Below the pieces are notes generated by a model. That model saw nothing but the letters and a program-made list of their open reading frames with translations. It searched no databases and was not told the origin of the DNA. From assembly GCA_022402465.1 (NCBI GenBank), contig JAKRSH010000033.1, positions 82,061-146,060 on the forward strand: a stretch of DNA of 64,000 nt, read 5' to 3'. Made by a program: the position numbers and the translations under genes. Numbering within the stretch: the first letter of the stretch is position 1; each line of letters starts with the position of its first letter. The DNA comes from Leptospiraceae bacterium. GTDB taxonomy: Bacteria > Spirochaetota > Leptospiria > Leptospirales > Leptospiraceae. Shown one piece after another: positions 8,037 through 18,626 of this stretch.

Positions 8037-10274
8037 TTGCAGGATAATAATGACTTAAATTTGCATGGTTGTGACAAAGAACCTATTCATATTCCATCAG
8101 CGATTCAATCCCATGGATTTTTATTGGAAATATCAGAAAAGCAAGAAGTCTACCGTTGTTCAAATAATATTAGTGATTTTTTAGGCTATGAGTCTGAGGA
8201 AATCTTCCTTTTGGGAGTCCAGGCTCTTGCTCCCGATCTTCTACCTAAGATAAATTCCTTTCCAGCTCTGCTTTATGAACCTTCTGGAATTTTTAAATCA
8301 AGCCCAATTCAATTTCATCATAAGAATGGTGTTAAGCTTACCTTTGATGCAATCATTTCAAAGTCTCGAAATGGATACCTAGTGGAATGTGAGAGAAGTG
8401 ATGTTGCAGACGATATAGAAGATATTTCTAGCAATTTGCTTTCATCCATTATGAATGCAAGGGGTGAAGGCGAGCTTGGAGATTTTTTGACAAAAATATC
8501 AGATCAAATCAGAGCTACCACTGGCTATGAAAGAGTTATGATTTATCGTTTCGATGATAAGTGGAACGGTGAGGTTGTAGCAGAATCGAAAAAAGAAGAT
8601 CTCCATCCATTCTTGGGACAGAATTTTCCATCCTCTGATATTCCCGCTCAAGCGAGACAGCTGTATCTAAGCAATCTAATAAGGCTGATACCAGATATTA
8701 GCTACAAACCAGCCTCGCTTATTCAGAATGCACTTTTAAAAGATAATTCAATTTTAGACCAATCGTATTCTGTTTTAAGGTCTGTTTCACCAATTCATAT
8801 TGAATACCTTCAAAATATGGGTGTTAAAGGAACCTTAACTGTTTCCATTCTAATCCAAGGCAAGCTTTGGGGACTTTTAGCCTGCCACCAGTATAGCTCA
8901 GCTAAGTACTTATCTTTTGGAGTTCGAAATTCCATTTTACTTTTAACGCAATTTACATCTCTAAAGATCGAATCTTTTCTAAGCCAAAAACGAGATGAGG
9001 CAGCTTTAAAATATGCAAGTATTCAGAACATTTTATTAGAACAGATGGCCTCAGCTTCTAATTTCTTGGAAGGATTGATCAAAGGCAAAGTTACACTCTT
9101 GGATTTTATTGAATCCACAGGTGCTGCAGTATTACTGGGAAATGATATACTTACTCTAGGTGAGACTCCTGATTTAGAAACAATACAAGCTTTGGCTAGA
9201 ACCTTTGAGAAAAAGCTGGACTCCAATCGCATTTTCACAAGCAATTGCCTTTCACAAATCGATTCTGCTTGGGAAAGATGGAAGGATACAGCCAGTGGTT
9301 TACTCATGGTTCAGATTAAATCCACATCGAATCTTAGTATTCTTTGGTTTCGAAAAGAACGACCTTATTCTAAAGTATGGGGTGGAGATCCGAACAAAGC
9401 TGTAGGCTTAGATGGTAATAATCCGGAAAGACTTCATCCTCGAAAATCCTTTGAATCATGGTATGAAGAAGTTAAGCTAACATCTCTACCTTGGATAGAC
9501 GTTGAAAAGCAAGCAGCGCTTACCTTGAAGCTTGCAATTAAAGGAACGATTCTTAAAAAATACAATGAAATCTCTAGTTTATTTTCGGAGATGGATTTAA
9601 TTCGTTTCCGAGAAGAAAAAGCCACCACATCACTTAGAGAGAAAGAAATTCTTCTCAAAGAAATCCATCATAGAGTTAAGAACAATATGCAAATCATAGT
9701 TGCCTTACTTTATATGCAATCGGATATGAATCCACACCCCGATGTCAGACAAGCATTGATCGAAAGCCAAAACCGAATTAAAACAATGGCAATCATCCAT
9801 GAAATTCTTTATGCAAATGATTCTTTTGCTCATATTGATATGAATGAGTATTTTTCAGATTTGGTGGAGCATCTAGCTTCCTCTCAATCCTTGCAGCAAA
9901 TGCCTGAAATATTAATCGATGTACAAGAAATACTCTTTTCTTTAGACACTGCAATACCTTGTGGTTTGATCCTGAACGAGGCAATCACCAATTGTTTTAA
10001 ATACGCTTTTCCTTTGACCTCTAAGAATCTTTATCCCAAGATTTATATACACTTGGCTCATATAGAAGATCGTGTGGAATTAAGTATTGCTGATAATGGA
10101 GTCGGCTTTCCTTCACCATCCAGTGAATCTACTAAGAAGTCGCTTGGACATACTTTGATTGAAGCTCTGTCCAAACAACTTGGAGCAAAATTAAGTTTTG
10201 GAACATTTGAATCCAGAGGTGCCAAAATTAAAATCGAATTTTCTGCTGACCGAATTTATAAAGGAAATAATTAG
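8037..10274 (+). CDS. Bacteriophytochrome histidine kinase (PAS-GAF-PHY-HisKA_2)
   Basis: 745 residues. The TTG start follows an AAGGTGGG ribosome binding site. The order is a PAS domain with the chromophore-attaching Cys12 in GCDKEPIHIPSAIQSHG, then a GAF domain (about 135-315) with FPSSDIPAQAR (Asp201), SPIH (His254) and LACHQ (His284). The PHY domain (about 330-500) has the tongue motifs WGGDP and PRKSFESW. A HisKA_2-type kinase with EIHHRVKNNMQI (about 543-554) and an HATPase with NEAITN and DNGVGF follow. All residues expected for covalent biliverdin binding are present, so it should sense red/far-red light. The response regulator lies directly downstream. No heme oxygenase gene is in the window. 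Confidence 0.93.
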   Translation: MQDNNDLNLHGCDKEPIHIPSAIQSHGFLLEISEKQEVYRCSNNISDFLGYESEEIFLLGVQALAPDLLPKINSFPALLYEPSGIFKSSPIQFHHKNGVKLTFDAIISKSRNGYLVECERSDVADDIEDISSNLLSSIMNARGEGELGDFLTKISDQIRATTGYERVMIYRFDDKWNGEVVAESKKEDLHPFLGQNFPSSDIPAQARQLYLSNLIRLIPDISYKPASLIQNALLKDNSILDQSYSVLRSVSPIHIEYLQNMGVKGTLTVSILIQGKLWGLLACHQYSSAKYLSFGVRNSILLLTQFTSLKIESFLSQKRDEAALKYASIQNILLEQMASASNFLEGLIKGKVTLLDFIESTGAAVLLGNDILTLGETPDLETIQALARTFEKKLDSNRIFTSNCLSQIDSAWERWKDTASGLLMVQIKSTSNLSILWFRKERPYSKVWGGDPNKAVGLDGNNPERLHPRKSFESWYEEVKLTSLPWIDVEKQAALTLKLAIKGTILKKYNEISSLFSEMDLIRFREEKATTSLREKEILLKEIHHRVKNNMQIIVALLYMQSDMNPHPDVRQALIESQNRIKTMAIIHEILYANDSFAHIDMNEYFSDLVEHLASSQSLQQMPEILIDVQEILFSLDTAIPCGLILNEAITNCFKYAFPLTSKNLYPKIYIHLAHIEDRVELSIADNGVGFPSPSSESTKKSLGHTLIEALSKQLGAKLSFGTFESRGAKIKIEFSADRIYKGNN

Positions 10275-10310
10275 CCATATGCATACGTCTGATGCTTCAT
10301 GGAATTGATC

Positions 10311-10667
10311 ATGAATGATAAAAAAGTTCTTATCGTAGAAGATGAAAAAATTACGGCACTTTTTATTGAACATTTTCTTTCCTCTAAAGGTTGCGAAATT
10401 GTAGGTAGTGTAACCAATGCCCTCGATGCTCTCAAAACTTTTGAAAGTGCGCAACCAGACATCGTTTTGATGGATGTGATATTGCATGGTGAGGCAAATG
10501 GAATCCAATGCGCCGAACAAATGCTATCTCAAAATCTTAAAAAATTGATTTTCATTACTTCCAATTCAGATGCAAAGACTCGCGAGTCCGCAAGCAGATT
10601 AGGGGATTATCCTTACCTAATTAAACCCTTAGATATGAAGAAACTTTTGGATTTAATTCAGAACTAA
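10311..10667 (+). CDS. Single-domain response regulator, partner of the phytochrome
   Basis: 118 residues consisting only of a receiver domain: acidic cluster E10-D11-E12, phospho-acceptor Asp55 (VLMDVIL), Thr83 and Lys105 (LIKPLD). There is no output domain, so it acts like CheY-type or phosphorelay partners. It starts 36 bases after the phytochrome stop, as is usual for the cognate regulators of bacteriophytochromes. An upstream ATG at 10299 is possible, but the ATG at 10311 has a better-placed GGA. Confidence 0.88.
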   Translation: MNDKKVLIVEDEKITALFIEHFLSSKGCEIVGSVTNALDALKTFESAQPDIVLMDVILHGEANGIQCAEQMLSQNLKKLIFITSNSDAKTRESASRLGDYPYLIKPLDMKKLLDLIQN

Positions 10668-10711
10668 AAATTTCTTGCCCTAGAGTGACTAAACAAATAT
10701 ATACTTAATTC

Positions 10712-12988
10712 ATGACTGCATATTGGATCATGGATGCTTGGAACTCAGAAGAAGTCGTGCATCTATGGCTACGTGATGCAGATGGAAAGAATCATTTCCT
10801 GGAAGATGTCTACTATCCAAGGCTAGAGATTCGCACTTTCAGTGAACGAGGTAAGAGGATAGCGACGGGGCTTTGCAAGAGTGGAATCCTACGCTGGCAG
10901 GAGAGCAAACAAAGCGTAGATTTGTGGACAGGTAAGCAGGTTTCATCTACACTTTGTAGGATTCTTCAGATCTCTGCTTTTCGCAAATTATTTCGGGAGA
11001 CCGATTTTGTCAGAGATCACATTGAATTCTATGGAGCGGATCTTCTTCCTGTTCATGGATATCTACTGGAACAGAATACCTTTCCCCTTGCAAAAGTTCG
11101 AATCCTACCTATCCGCAACCAAAAGCTAGACTGGGGTGGTGAATGGAGGATTGAAACTCTCACGGATCGTTTTGCATTAGAGCGAGATCAATTTCCTGCC
11201 CTGAAGACAATTACTATGTTTGCTGATTTTGGAAAATATGTTCCGATTGGCCCTAAGAATCCGATTCGTGTCTTAGCCTCTGAGACTGAGATGATTCCTC
11301 TGGACGGTTCGCCACCAGAAATCCTTACTAAGCTGAACTTGATATTGCAGGAAGTTGATCCGGACATTCTGTTCACAAATGGAGGCGACGAGTTTCTGCT
11401 TCCCCAAATCTTTACCTGGGCGAAAGAATATAAGATGGCTTTGCTTTTGGATAGAGAGACAACAGCAACATTTCGCAATCTCAAGACAGTGTCTCGAACT
11501 TTTTACAGCTACGGGCGAGTGGTTCATAAGACTACCGCCTTTCCTCTGTTTGGTCGTATTCATTTGGATAAAAGAGAAAGTTTCTTCTATACGGAAGCAG
11601 ACTTAGAAGGCATCTATGAAATGGCAAGATTTTCACGTCTTCCTCTGCAAAGACTTTCACGTTCCTCTCCTGGCACAGCCATGAGTGCCATGGAAGATGA
11701 GACGGCCTTGCTTAAGAATACTCTCATACCTAGAATCAAGGGCAAGGCTCCCAGTATAAAGCCGCTATCAGTTCTTCTGAAGACGGACCAAGGAGGTATG
11801 ACCTTTCGGCCCAAGGTTGGTTACTTCGAAAATATTGTAGAGATGGACTTTCGTTCTCTCTACCCAAGTATCATGTCCGTGCATAATATTTCTGGAGAAA
11901 CTGTGAATTGTGAATGCTGTGATTGGGATGGTGTCAAGATACCTGTTCCTGAAACACCTTACCATACATGCACGAAACGTAGAGGAATCGTAAGCGATAC
12001 AGTTGAGATTTTACTTAGAAGACGTGATGAGATCAAAGAATTTTTGAATCTAAACAAAGACCAGCTAAGCGAGGATGACCGCAAGGCATGGGATAGAAGG
12101 TCTACAGCCTTGAAATGGTGCCTAGTCACCTGCTTTGGTTATACGGGATATAAGAATGCAAAATATGGCCGCAGGGAAGCCCATGAGTCCATTACAGCCT
12201 GGGGTCGTTATGCGATTCAGTCAGCCAAGGAAATTGCAGAACAGATGGGCTATGAATTTTTGCATGGGCTTACAGATTCTCTCTGGCTTGTCTCCAAAGA
12301 TACCAAATTACTAGAACAAGATGCTATCCAAGAGCTTCATGCAAAAGTGAAAGACAAGCTCTCTCTTCGTCTTCTCTATGAGGCAAGTTATTCGTGGATC
12401 GTCTTTCCTACTTCAAAGGCTAGGGAAGGTTTTTCGGTTCCCACAAGATACTATGGCCGCGAGGTCAATGGAAAGATCAAATACAGGGGTATTGCACTTC
12501 GAAGGAGAAATACTCCTATTTTAGTCGACCATTTTCAGGAAGAACTCTTAGGCATACTTTCTTTATGTGCGAATGCAAGTGAAATTCGTAAGCATGAATC
12601 GGAATTTGATAGCATTCACAGATTCTACCGAGATGGGATTCGCAAGAGATCATTTCCTTTGAAAGAATTTATGGTCACTCAGAATTTGACTCGAAGATCT
12701 GGTGATTACAAGGGCAGGCACTCATCGAAGATTGTCCTAGATGCACTCCTAGAAGAGGGCGTGGTCTTGGAAGGTGGGCAGAAGATAGAGTACATAGTGT
12801 GCAATAGAACTCATCCCATCCACAAGGAAAGATACAAACCCTACCACCAATTCCGTCCTGAGTCTGATCCTATTGATATTGCCTTCTACGAAGGACTACT
12901 TCTAGATGCTTGGTCTGAGGTTTTAGGAATTTTCTTTCCAGAGTCGGGTGAGCTTTTTGGAAAAACCCTTTCCAATTTGTCATTTTAA
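10712..12988 (+). CDS. Divergent family-B DNA polymerase
   Basis: 758 residues. Motif A is DFRSLYPSI (Asp379). Motif B has Lys468 and the YTGYKNAKYG segment. Motif C is HGLTDSLWL, keeping the second Asp (522) but with Leu for the first Asp of YGDTDS. The palm/thumb motif KYRGIALRRRN is present. The exonuclease region is degenerate: no clear D-x-E in the ExoI position, a disturbed ExoII segment (FTNGGDEFLLP), and a retained ExoIII-like YTEAD. A Cys cluster at about 400-403 and 420 could bind zinc. It is shorter at the N-terminus than E. coli Pol II. GC content is visibly higher than in the flanking genes. It starts 44 bases after the response regulator. Confidence 0.87.
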   Translation: MTAYWIMDAWNSEEVVHLWLRDADGKNHFLEDVYYPRLEIRTFSERGKRIATGLCKSGILRWQESKQSVDLWTGKQVSSTLCRILQISAFRKLFRETDFVRDHIEFYGADLLPVHGYLLEQNTFPLAKVRILPIRNQKLDWGGEWRIETLTDRFALERDQFPALKTITMFADFGKYVPIGPKNPIRVLASETEMIPLDGSPPEILTKLNLILQEVDPDILFTNGGDEFLLPQIFTWAKEYKMALLLDRETTATFRNLKTVSRTFYSYGRVVHKTTAFPLFGRIHLDKRESFFYTEADLEGIYEMARFSRLPLQRLSRSSPGTAMSAMEDETALLKNTLIPRIKGKAPSIKPLSVLLKTDQGGMTFRPKVGYFENIVEMDFRSLYPSIMSVHNISGETVNCECCDWDGVKIPVPETPYHTCTKRRGIVSDTVEILLRRRDEIKEFLNLNKDQLSEDDRKAWDRRSTALKWCLVTCFGYTGYKNAKYGRREAHESITAWGRYAIQSAKEIAEQMGYEFLHGLTDSLWLVSKDTKLLEQDAIQELHAKVKDKLSLRLLYEASYSWIVFPTSKAREGFSVPTRYYGREVNGKIKYRGIALRRRNTPILVDHFQEELLGILSLCANASEIRKHESEFDSIHRFYRDGIRKRSFPLKEFMVTQNLTRRSGDYKGRHSSKIVLDALLEEGVVLEGGQKIEYIVCNRTHPIHKERYKPYHQFRPESDPIDIAFYEGLLLDAWSEVLGIFFPESGELFGKTLSNLSF

Positions 12989-13006
12989 ATTATAATAAAC
13001 AAAATT

Positions 13007-14995
13007 ATGAATTGGAAGTTTGCAATCTTAGTTGGATTCACTTTTTGCCTTGGGCTTGGTGCTGAAAACCACATGACTGAGGTACTCGAGGGTAAGCCTC
13101 TCGAAGTACAGATTGCCATTACCCAACCCAATCTTTCTTCCCAATCCATCATTTATGAAAATATGGATCCTGGATTCTCAAGATCAATTATGGATCGATA
13201 CGCTAGCTATGGTTATACGAAACAAACTGTATGGATCAAATTAGATATTGTAAACGATAGTAAGGATAAAGAATTTATAGTAAATTTGGGGAACAGTCAT
13301 ATTGATAGAATTGAAATGAGCAGAAAATCCCAAAGCAAGGATCAATCTCAAATAGGAGGAGATTTGCTCGCATTTAAGGATTGGCCAGTTAAGGAGTATA
13401 GAATTGCTTTTCCAATAAAGATGAATGAAGGAGAAAGAGATACCTTCTTCTTTCGCATTGATACAACTTCTACTGTGAACTTTTATGCGACCATCCATAC
13501 TCCTGAAAAGTTCTACCAATCCTTCTCCTCTACGAAATTGCTACTTGGGTTTTTCTATGGAGCCATTTCTATTATGGTTCTTTATAATTTTATAATTTAT
13601 CTCATGCTATGGGATAGAACCTATCTTTATTATTCTCTAGCCATCTTTTCGAATTTACTCTTGCAGATTTATTTAAATGGAATGGATTATCCTTATTTTT
13701 TAGGAAATCATCCTGAACTAAGAAATAGGCTTTCTATATTGATAGTTGGTTCTAGCTGTGTTTTTGGTGTACAATTTGCACGTCATTACCTTCAGACTAA
13801 AAACAGTATGTCGCTAATGGATCGTTATATGGTTATGCTTCGCAATACAGTTTTGGTTGCAGCCCCCTTAATTTTTTACTTAGCTGAAATTCGACATTTG
13901 ATAGTATCATCCAATATTGTCGCACAATTGTTCTCAATATCCATACTTGCAATTATCATTCGAGGAATGATGAGCAGGAATAAAGATGCAAAGTTGTATC
14001 TGCTTGCCTGGTCTCTTCTTTTGGTTGGAATAGTAACCTGGACTTTGCTTGAAATAGGAGTGGTTCCTTATAATTTTTTCACAGTGTATTCAAATCAATT
14101 GGGTTCTATCATTGAAGCTTCCATCTTATCACTTGCCTTGGCAGAAAGAATCAATACTCTCAAGCAAGAAAAGCAGGAATTACAAGCAGCAGCTCTTGTG
14201 GATCTGGAAGAAAAGGTACAAGAAAGAACTTCCGCACTAAATTTGAGTTTAGATACCATTCGAAAGGATATCTATATGGCAAAGAGAATCCAAGAGGATT
14301 CCATTCCCACTAAGACTATCCAATATCCACATGTTAATTTTTCACGTCTCTACGAACCAATGTCTATAGTGGGCGGAGATTATTTTGATATCTTCCAAAG
14401 AGAAAAGAAAAAATACCGAGTCTTTTTAGCTGATGCCACTGGGCATGGTGTCCAAGCTGCTTTGATAACAATGGCTATACGGTCAGAATATGAGGGCCTT
14501 AAATACAAGATTTCAAGTCCGAATGAAATTCTTCATGAGTTGAATGAAATTTTCATCAAAGATTATTATAGCCTTCACATTATATTTTCCTGTGTTGTTG
14601 CTGATATCTTAATTTCTCATGATGAGATACAATTTGCATCTGCGGGACATCCAGATCAATTGCTTGCAGCTGGACATACGATTAAGCGTCTACCAAGAAC
14701 AGGTCGTATAATTGGTTTATCCAAGGATTCTAAATACACCAAATCAAAGTTTCATTATTCTACGGGAGATAGACTTTATCTTTTTTCAGATGGAATTGTA
14801 GAACAAAAAAATAAGGAAGAACAATCTTATGGTGAAGATCGTTTGATTGAATCCTTAAAATTTATGCATGAGTATCCCTTGGTAGACGTTCCAGGTAAAT
14901 TGCATGAAAGTCTAAATCTTTATAGAGACCGCAGGGAACAAGAAGACGATTTAACCTTTCTTGCCATGGAAAGAATCGAAGAACAAGATGATTGA
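13007..14995 (+). CDS. 7TM-DISM sensor with SpoIIE/PP2C-type serine phosphatase
   Basis: 662 residues. A signal peptide (1-18) is followed by an extracytoplasmic 7TMR-DISMED2 domain (about 35-165), seven transmembrane helices (about 175-385), a coiled coil (LEEKVQERTSALNLSL) and a SpoIIE/PP2C phosphatase. The phosphatase has GGDYFDIF, ADATGHG, FSDGIVEQ and EDDLTFL. It probably transmits an extracellular ligand signal to an anti-sigma antagonist. It starts only 18 bases after the polymerase stop and overlaps the next small gene by 8 bases. Confidence 0.9.
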   Translation: MNWKFAILVGFTFCLGLGAENHMTEVLEGKPLEVQIAITQPNLSSQSIIYENMDPGFSRSIMDRYASYGYTKQTVWIKLDIVNDSKDKEFIVNLGNSHIDRIEMSRKSQSKDQSQIGGDLLAFKDWPVKEYRIAFPIKMNEGERDTFFFRIDTTSTVNFYATIHTPEKFYQSFSSTKLLLGFFYGAISIMVLYNFIIYLMLWDRTYLYYSLAIFSNLLLQIYLNGMDYPYFLGNHPELRNRLSILIVGSSCVFGVQFARHYLQTKNSMSLMDRYMVMLRNTVLVAAPLIFYLAEIRHLIVSSNIVAQLFSISILAIIIRGMMSRNKDAKLYLLAWSLLLVGIVTWTLLEIGVVPYNFFTVYSNQLGSIIEASILSLALAERINTLKQEKQELQAAALVDLEEKVQERTSALNLSLDTIRKDIYMAKRIQEDSIPTKTIQYPHVNFSRLYEPMSIVGGDYFDIFQREKKKYRVFLADATGHGVQAALITMAIRSEYEGLKYKISSPNEILHELNEIFIKDYYSLHIIFSCVVADILISHDEIQFASAGHPDQLLAAGHTIKRLPRTGRIIGLSKDSKYTKSKFHYSTGDRLYLFSDGIVEQKNKEEQSYGEDRLIESLKFMHEYPLVDVPGKLHESLNLYRDRREQEDDLTFLAMERIEEQDD

Positions 14996-15308
14996 AGATT
15001 TATACTATTACTGCAGAGAGCTAGAAGCTTTTATTCATAAGAACCAAATCCAAGAACTGCAAATGGAATCTATGGATACCTTATTCATAGAGAATCTTTT
15101 GACAGAAATCCAAAAAGAATCTCAAAAAATTCCAGAGCATTACAAACGAATTCATTCTCAGATTCCTTGGCAAGACATGGACAGTTTCTGGCAAGACAAA
15201 CTGACTCGTGCCTACGAGTATGTAGATTTGAAAATGTTGTATGCTATTGCTGCTCATACTGTTCCTAAGATTGCGGCAGAGCTACATATTTTAATCAAAC
15301 GAAACTGA
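14988..15308 (+). CDS. Small hypothetical helical protein, coupled to the SpoIIE phosphatase
   Basis: 106 residues from the ATG that overlaps the stop of the phosphatase gene. It is soluble, without signal or membrane segment, and predicted mostly helical from its composition (Glu, Gln and Leu rich). No family is recognised. The overlap suggests that it is made with the phosphatase and may work with it. Confidence 0.65.
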   Translation: MIEDLYYYCRELEAFIHKNQIQELQMESMDTLFIENLLTEIQKESQKIPEHYKRIHSQIPWQDMDSFWQDKLTRAYEYVDLKMLYAIAAHTVPKIAAELHILIKRN

Positions 15309-15391
15309 ATAAATCTTCTAAATGAATATTTGTTTCCTATCTAGATTTTCTTATCAGAACAAAGTTCTATTACTTTAGTTGGGATTCCAAC

Positions 15392-15420
15392 TTGACCTTT
15401 CTATGAAAAAATGCTTTTAT
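15392..15420 (+). promoter_or_regulatory. Predicted sigma70 promoter of ilvC
   Basis: TTGACC (15392-15397), a 17-base spacer and TTTTAT (15415-15420) resemble the consensus, with 5/6 and 4/6 matches. The leader to the ilvC ATG would be about 60 bases. I saw no leader peptide or T-box-like structure in it. Confidence 0.5.
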
Positions 15421-15447
15421 CTAGGGATTTAATTCCCAATCTGGTAA

Positions 15448-16491
<1,044 letters not shown>

Positions 16492-16520
16492 TCCTATAAT
16501 CATTACTCGAAAGAAAATTG

Positions 16521-16552
16521 AGCATGCAAATTGAATTGCATGCTTTTTTTTT
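16521..16552 (+). terminator. Rho-independent terminator of ilvC
   Basis: A perfect 9-bp stem (AGCATGCAA / TTGCATGCT) with a 6-base loop is followed by a run of nine T, 30 bases after the ilvC stop. The remaining bases to 16685 are purine-rich and hold no feature I can support. Confidence 0.9.
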
Positions 16553-16685
16553 AAATTTTAAAATCAAAACTCATAGAAAATTTCAAATTACTCACCAAAA
16601 AGAAAGAAGAAAGTAGCAGAAGAATAGAAAGAATATAAGGAAGACAAGGAAGGTTCCTTAGATTCAGTTGGTGCTTGGATTCTAA

Positions 16686-18506
16686 CTAAGGGATTAAATC
16701 ATTGTTCGGTTTTGCTATAGGTAAATAAACTTTAAATTCAGTTTTACCTGGTTCAGAATCAACCTTGATTGTTCCTTTGTGTTTTTCAATGATTCCTTTA
16801 ACGATACCAAGACCAAGTCCTGAACCTTCCCCTTGGTCTTTAGTTGTGAAAAATGGATCCCAGATTCTATCTTTTATTTCCTTAGTAATTCCTGTTCCAT
16901 TATCAGAAAAAGTTATTAGCACATATGGATTTCCAGCAAGCTCTTTGGTGCTAGTTGAAATTGTAATCCGTGGAGATTTTGCATTCTTAAGTGCATGAAT
17001 GGCATTATTTACTAAATTCGTCCAAACTTGATTCAATTCATCAATATTGCAATATACCTTAGGAATAGGATTGTATTCTCTTTGGATATCTATGCCCTGT
17101 TTGATTTGATTGTGTAATATAATAAGAGTATTTTCGATTCCTTCTGTAATATCCGCTTCACCGTAAGAAGATTGGTCGAGATGGGAGTAGTATTTTAGAG
17201 CTTTTACGATTCTTACCACATTTTGAATGGAATATTTAATATTTTTAATATTTCGAGCTGCACCCACTCCATTCTTCAAAATCTCCATTACAGTGTGTGC
17301 TTTATTTTTATATAAAACAGCTACATCTTCCATTAAATCTAAAATATTATTATCTACTATAAATTGGGAACCGTCATTTGCATCAGAGTCACTTACTCCA
17401 AGCTTAAGCAAATTTTCTTTGATTTCTCTTTTAAGCTTAAACTTTTGGGATGGATCAATGCGAGTTCTTTGTGTATCTCTTAATAGTTTCACTAATAACT
17501 TTCGAAAACTTCGTCTAACAACTATGTTATTTAAATAGGGCTGAAGATCATTTACATGTAGATATGTATAGAGCATATTTCCTTCTAAATTATCAGAAGC
17601 AGCATTAATGACTCCTGCTGGAGTATTTATCTCATGAGCGATTCCAGCTACCATGACTCCCAAGGATGCCATTTTCTCTGACATAACGAGTTGGGATTGG
17701 GTTTCTTCAAGCTCACGGGTTCTTTCTTTGACTTTTGCTTCTAGAGTCTCTGTCATCGTGATTAATTGGTTATAGAAGCTTGCATTGGATAAACTTAAGG
17801 TAGATACTTCAACTATTTCACTTAGCCTTTCTATATCATCTAAGGTATAAATTCCATCTTCACTATTTTTTCTAGAAATAGTAAGTATTCCGAGTAAACC
17901 GCTATTTAATACTAAGGGAACAATGATGTGAGCATTTGTTTTCTCAAAAAACTCTTTTCCCTTGTTCAATGTTAGTGGAAGATGACTTAGTACCATTTCT
18001 AGATCACTAGGAATAACCAAGCGAGGATTATCTGATAACCAAAGAACAAACGGATCATAAACGTAAAAGAAAAAATGATTTGAATCATTTTTAGGTAGGG
18101 GTTTTGGATGGAATGCACCCGAAGATTCTTCCCAAAGGTAAACTATAGCTTCTTCGGAATTCAATGATTGCTTAATATAACTGGTAATTTTTTGGCAGAC
18201 TGCTATGGGTTCGTTGATTGAGATCAGTGCACTTTTGAACTCATCTAAGGAGGTGAGATACTCCATGATATCGGCTTTCCTGTAGCTGCGTTGCAAAAGT
18301 TTATCAACTTGCACTATTTTTTTCAGATTACGAAATTTGATGATACCATAGGCTAAAATTACAGTAAGCAGTGAACCTAAGATTAGGAAAAGAGTAGATT
18401 GAATCTGGAAATAAATAGCTAAATTCATCAATGAAAAAAGACTTAGCATAAAGGCAAGGAATTCTGCCTCATAAGCAAAGGTAATTTTTTTGAGTTTGGA
18501 AAACAT
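16686..18506 (-). CDS. Membrane histidine kinase with GAF domain and enlarged DHp region
   Basis: About 606 residues. Two N-terminal transmembrane helices (about residues 20-62) are followed by a GAF-like domain (about 85-245), a coiled coil and HisKA H-box (MVAGIAHEINTPAG, His about 291). An insertion of about 120 residues separates the H-box helix from the second DHp helix (VVRIVKALKYYS). The HATPase has the N-box NLVNNAIHAL, DNGTGI and GSGLGLGI. The insertion is shared in position and size with the kinase at 60821. A TTG at 18521 adds five residues. Neither start has a clear ribosome binding site, so the start is uncertain. Confidence 0.87.
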   Translation of the reverse strand: MFSKLKKITFAYEAEFLAFMLSLFSLMNLAIYFQIQSTLFLILGSLLTVILAYGIIKFRNLKKIVQVDKLLQRSYRKADIMEYLTSLDEFKSALISINEPIAVCQKITSYIKQSLNSEEAIVYLWEESSGAFHPKPLPKNDSNHFFFYVYDPFVLWLSDNPRLVIPSDLEMVLSHLPLTLNKGKEFFEKTNAHIIVPLVLNSGLLGILTISRKNSEDGIYTLDDIERLSEIVEVSTLSLSNASFYNQLITMTETLEAKVKERTRELEETQSQLVMSEKMASLGVMVAGIAHEINTPAGVINAASDNLEGNMLYTYLHVNDLQPYLNNIVVRRSFRKLLVKLLRDTQRTRIDPSQKFKLKREIKENLLKLGVSDSDANDGSQFIVDNNILDLMEDVAVLYKNKAHTVMEILKNGVGAARNIKNIKYSIQNVVRIVKALKYYSHLDQSSYGEADITEGIENTLIILHNQIKQGIDIQREYNPIPKVYCNIDELNQVWTNLVNNAIHALKNAKSPRITISTSTKELAGNPYVLITFSDNGTGITKEIKDRIWDPFFTTKDQGEGSGLGLGIVKGIIEKHKGTIKVDSEPGKTEFKVYLPIAKPNNDLIP

Positions 18507-18626
18507 AAGAAATTGGTTCAACTGAATCAGGAGATTCTATTTAGGGCAATCTATTTTGGATTCTTCCAATAAAAAGTTTACTTAGCATAGCAAAGAAAGG
18601 ATTCCTAGGATAGTGACTTTTTCCCT

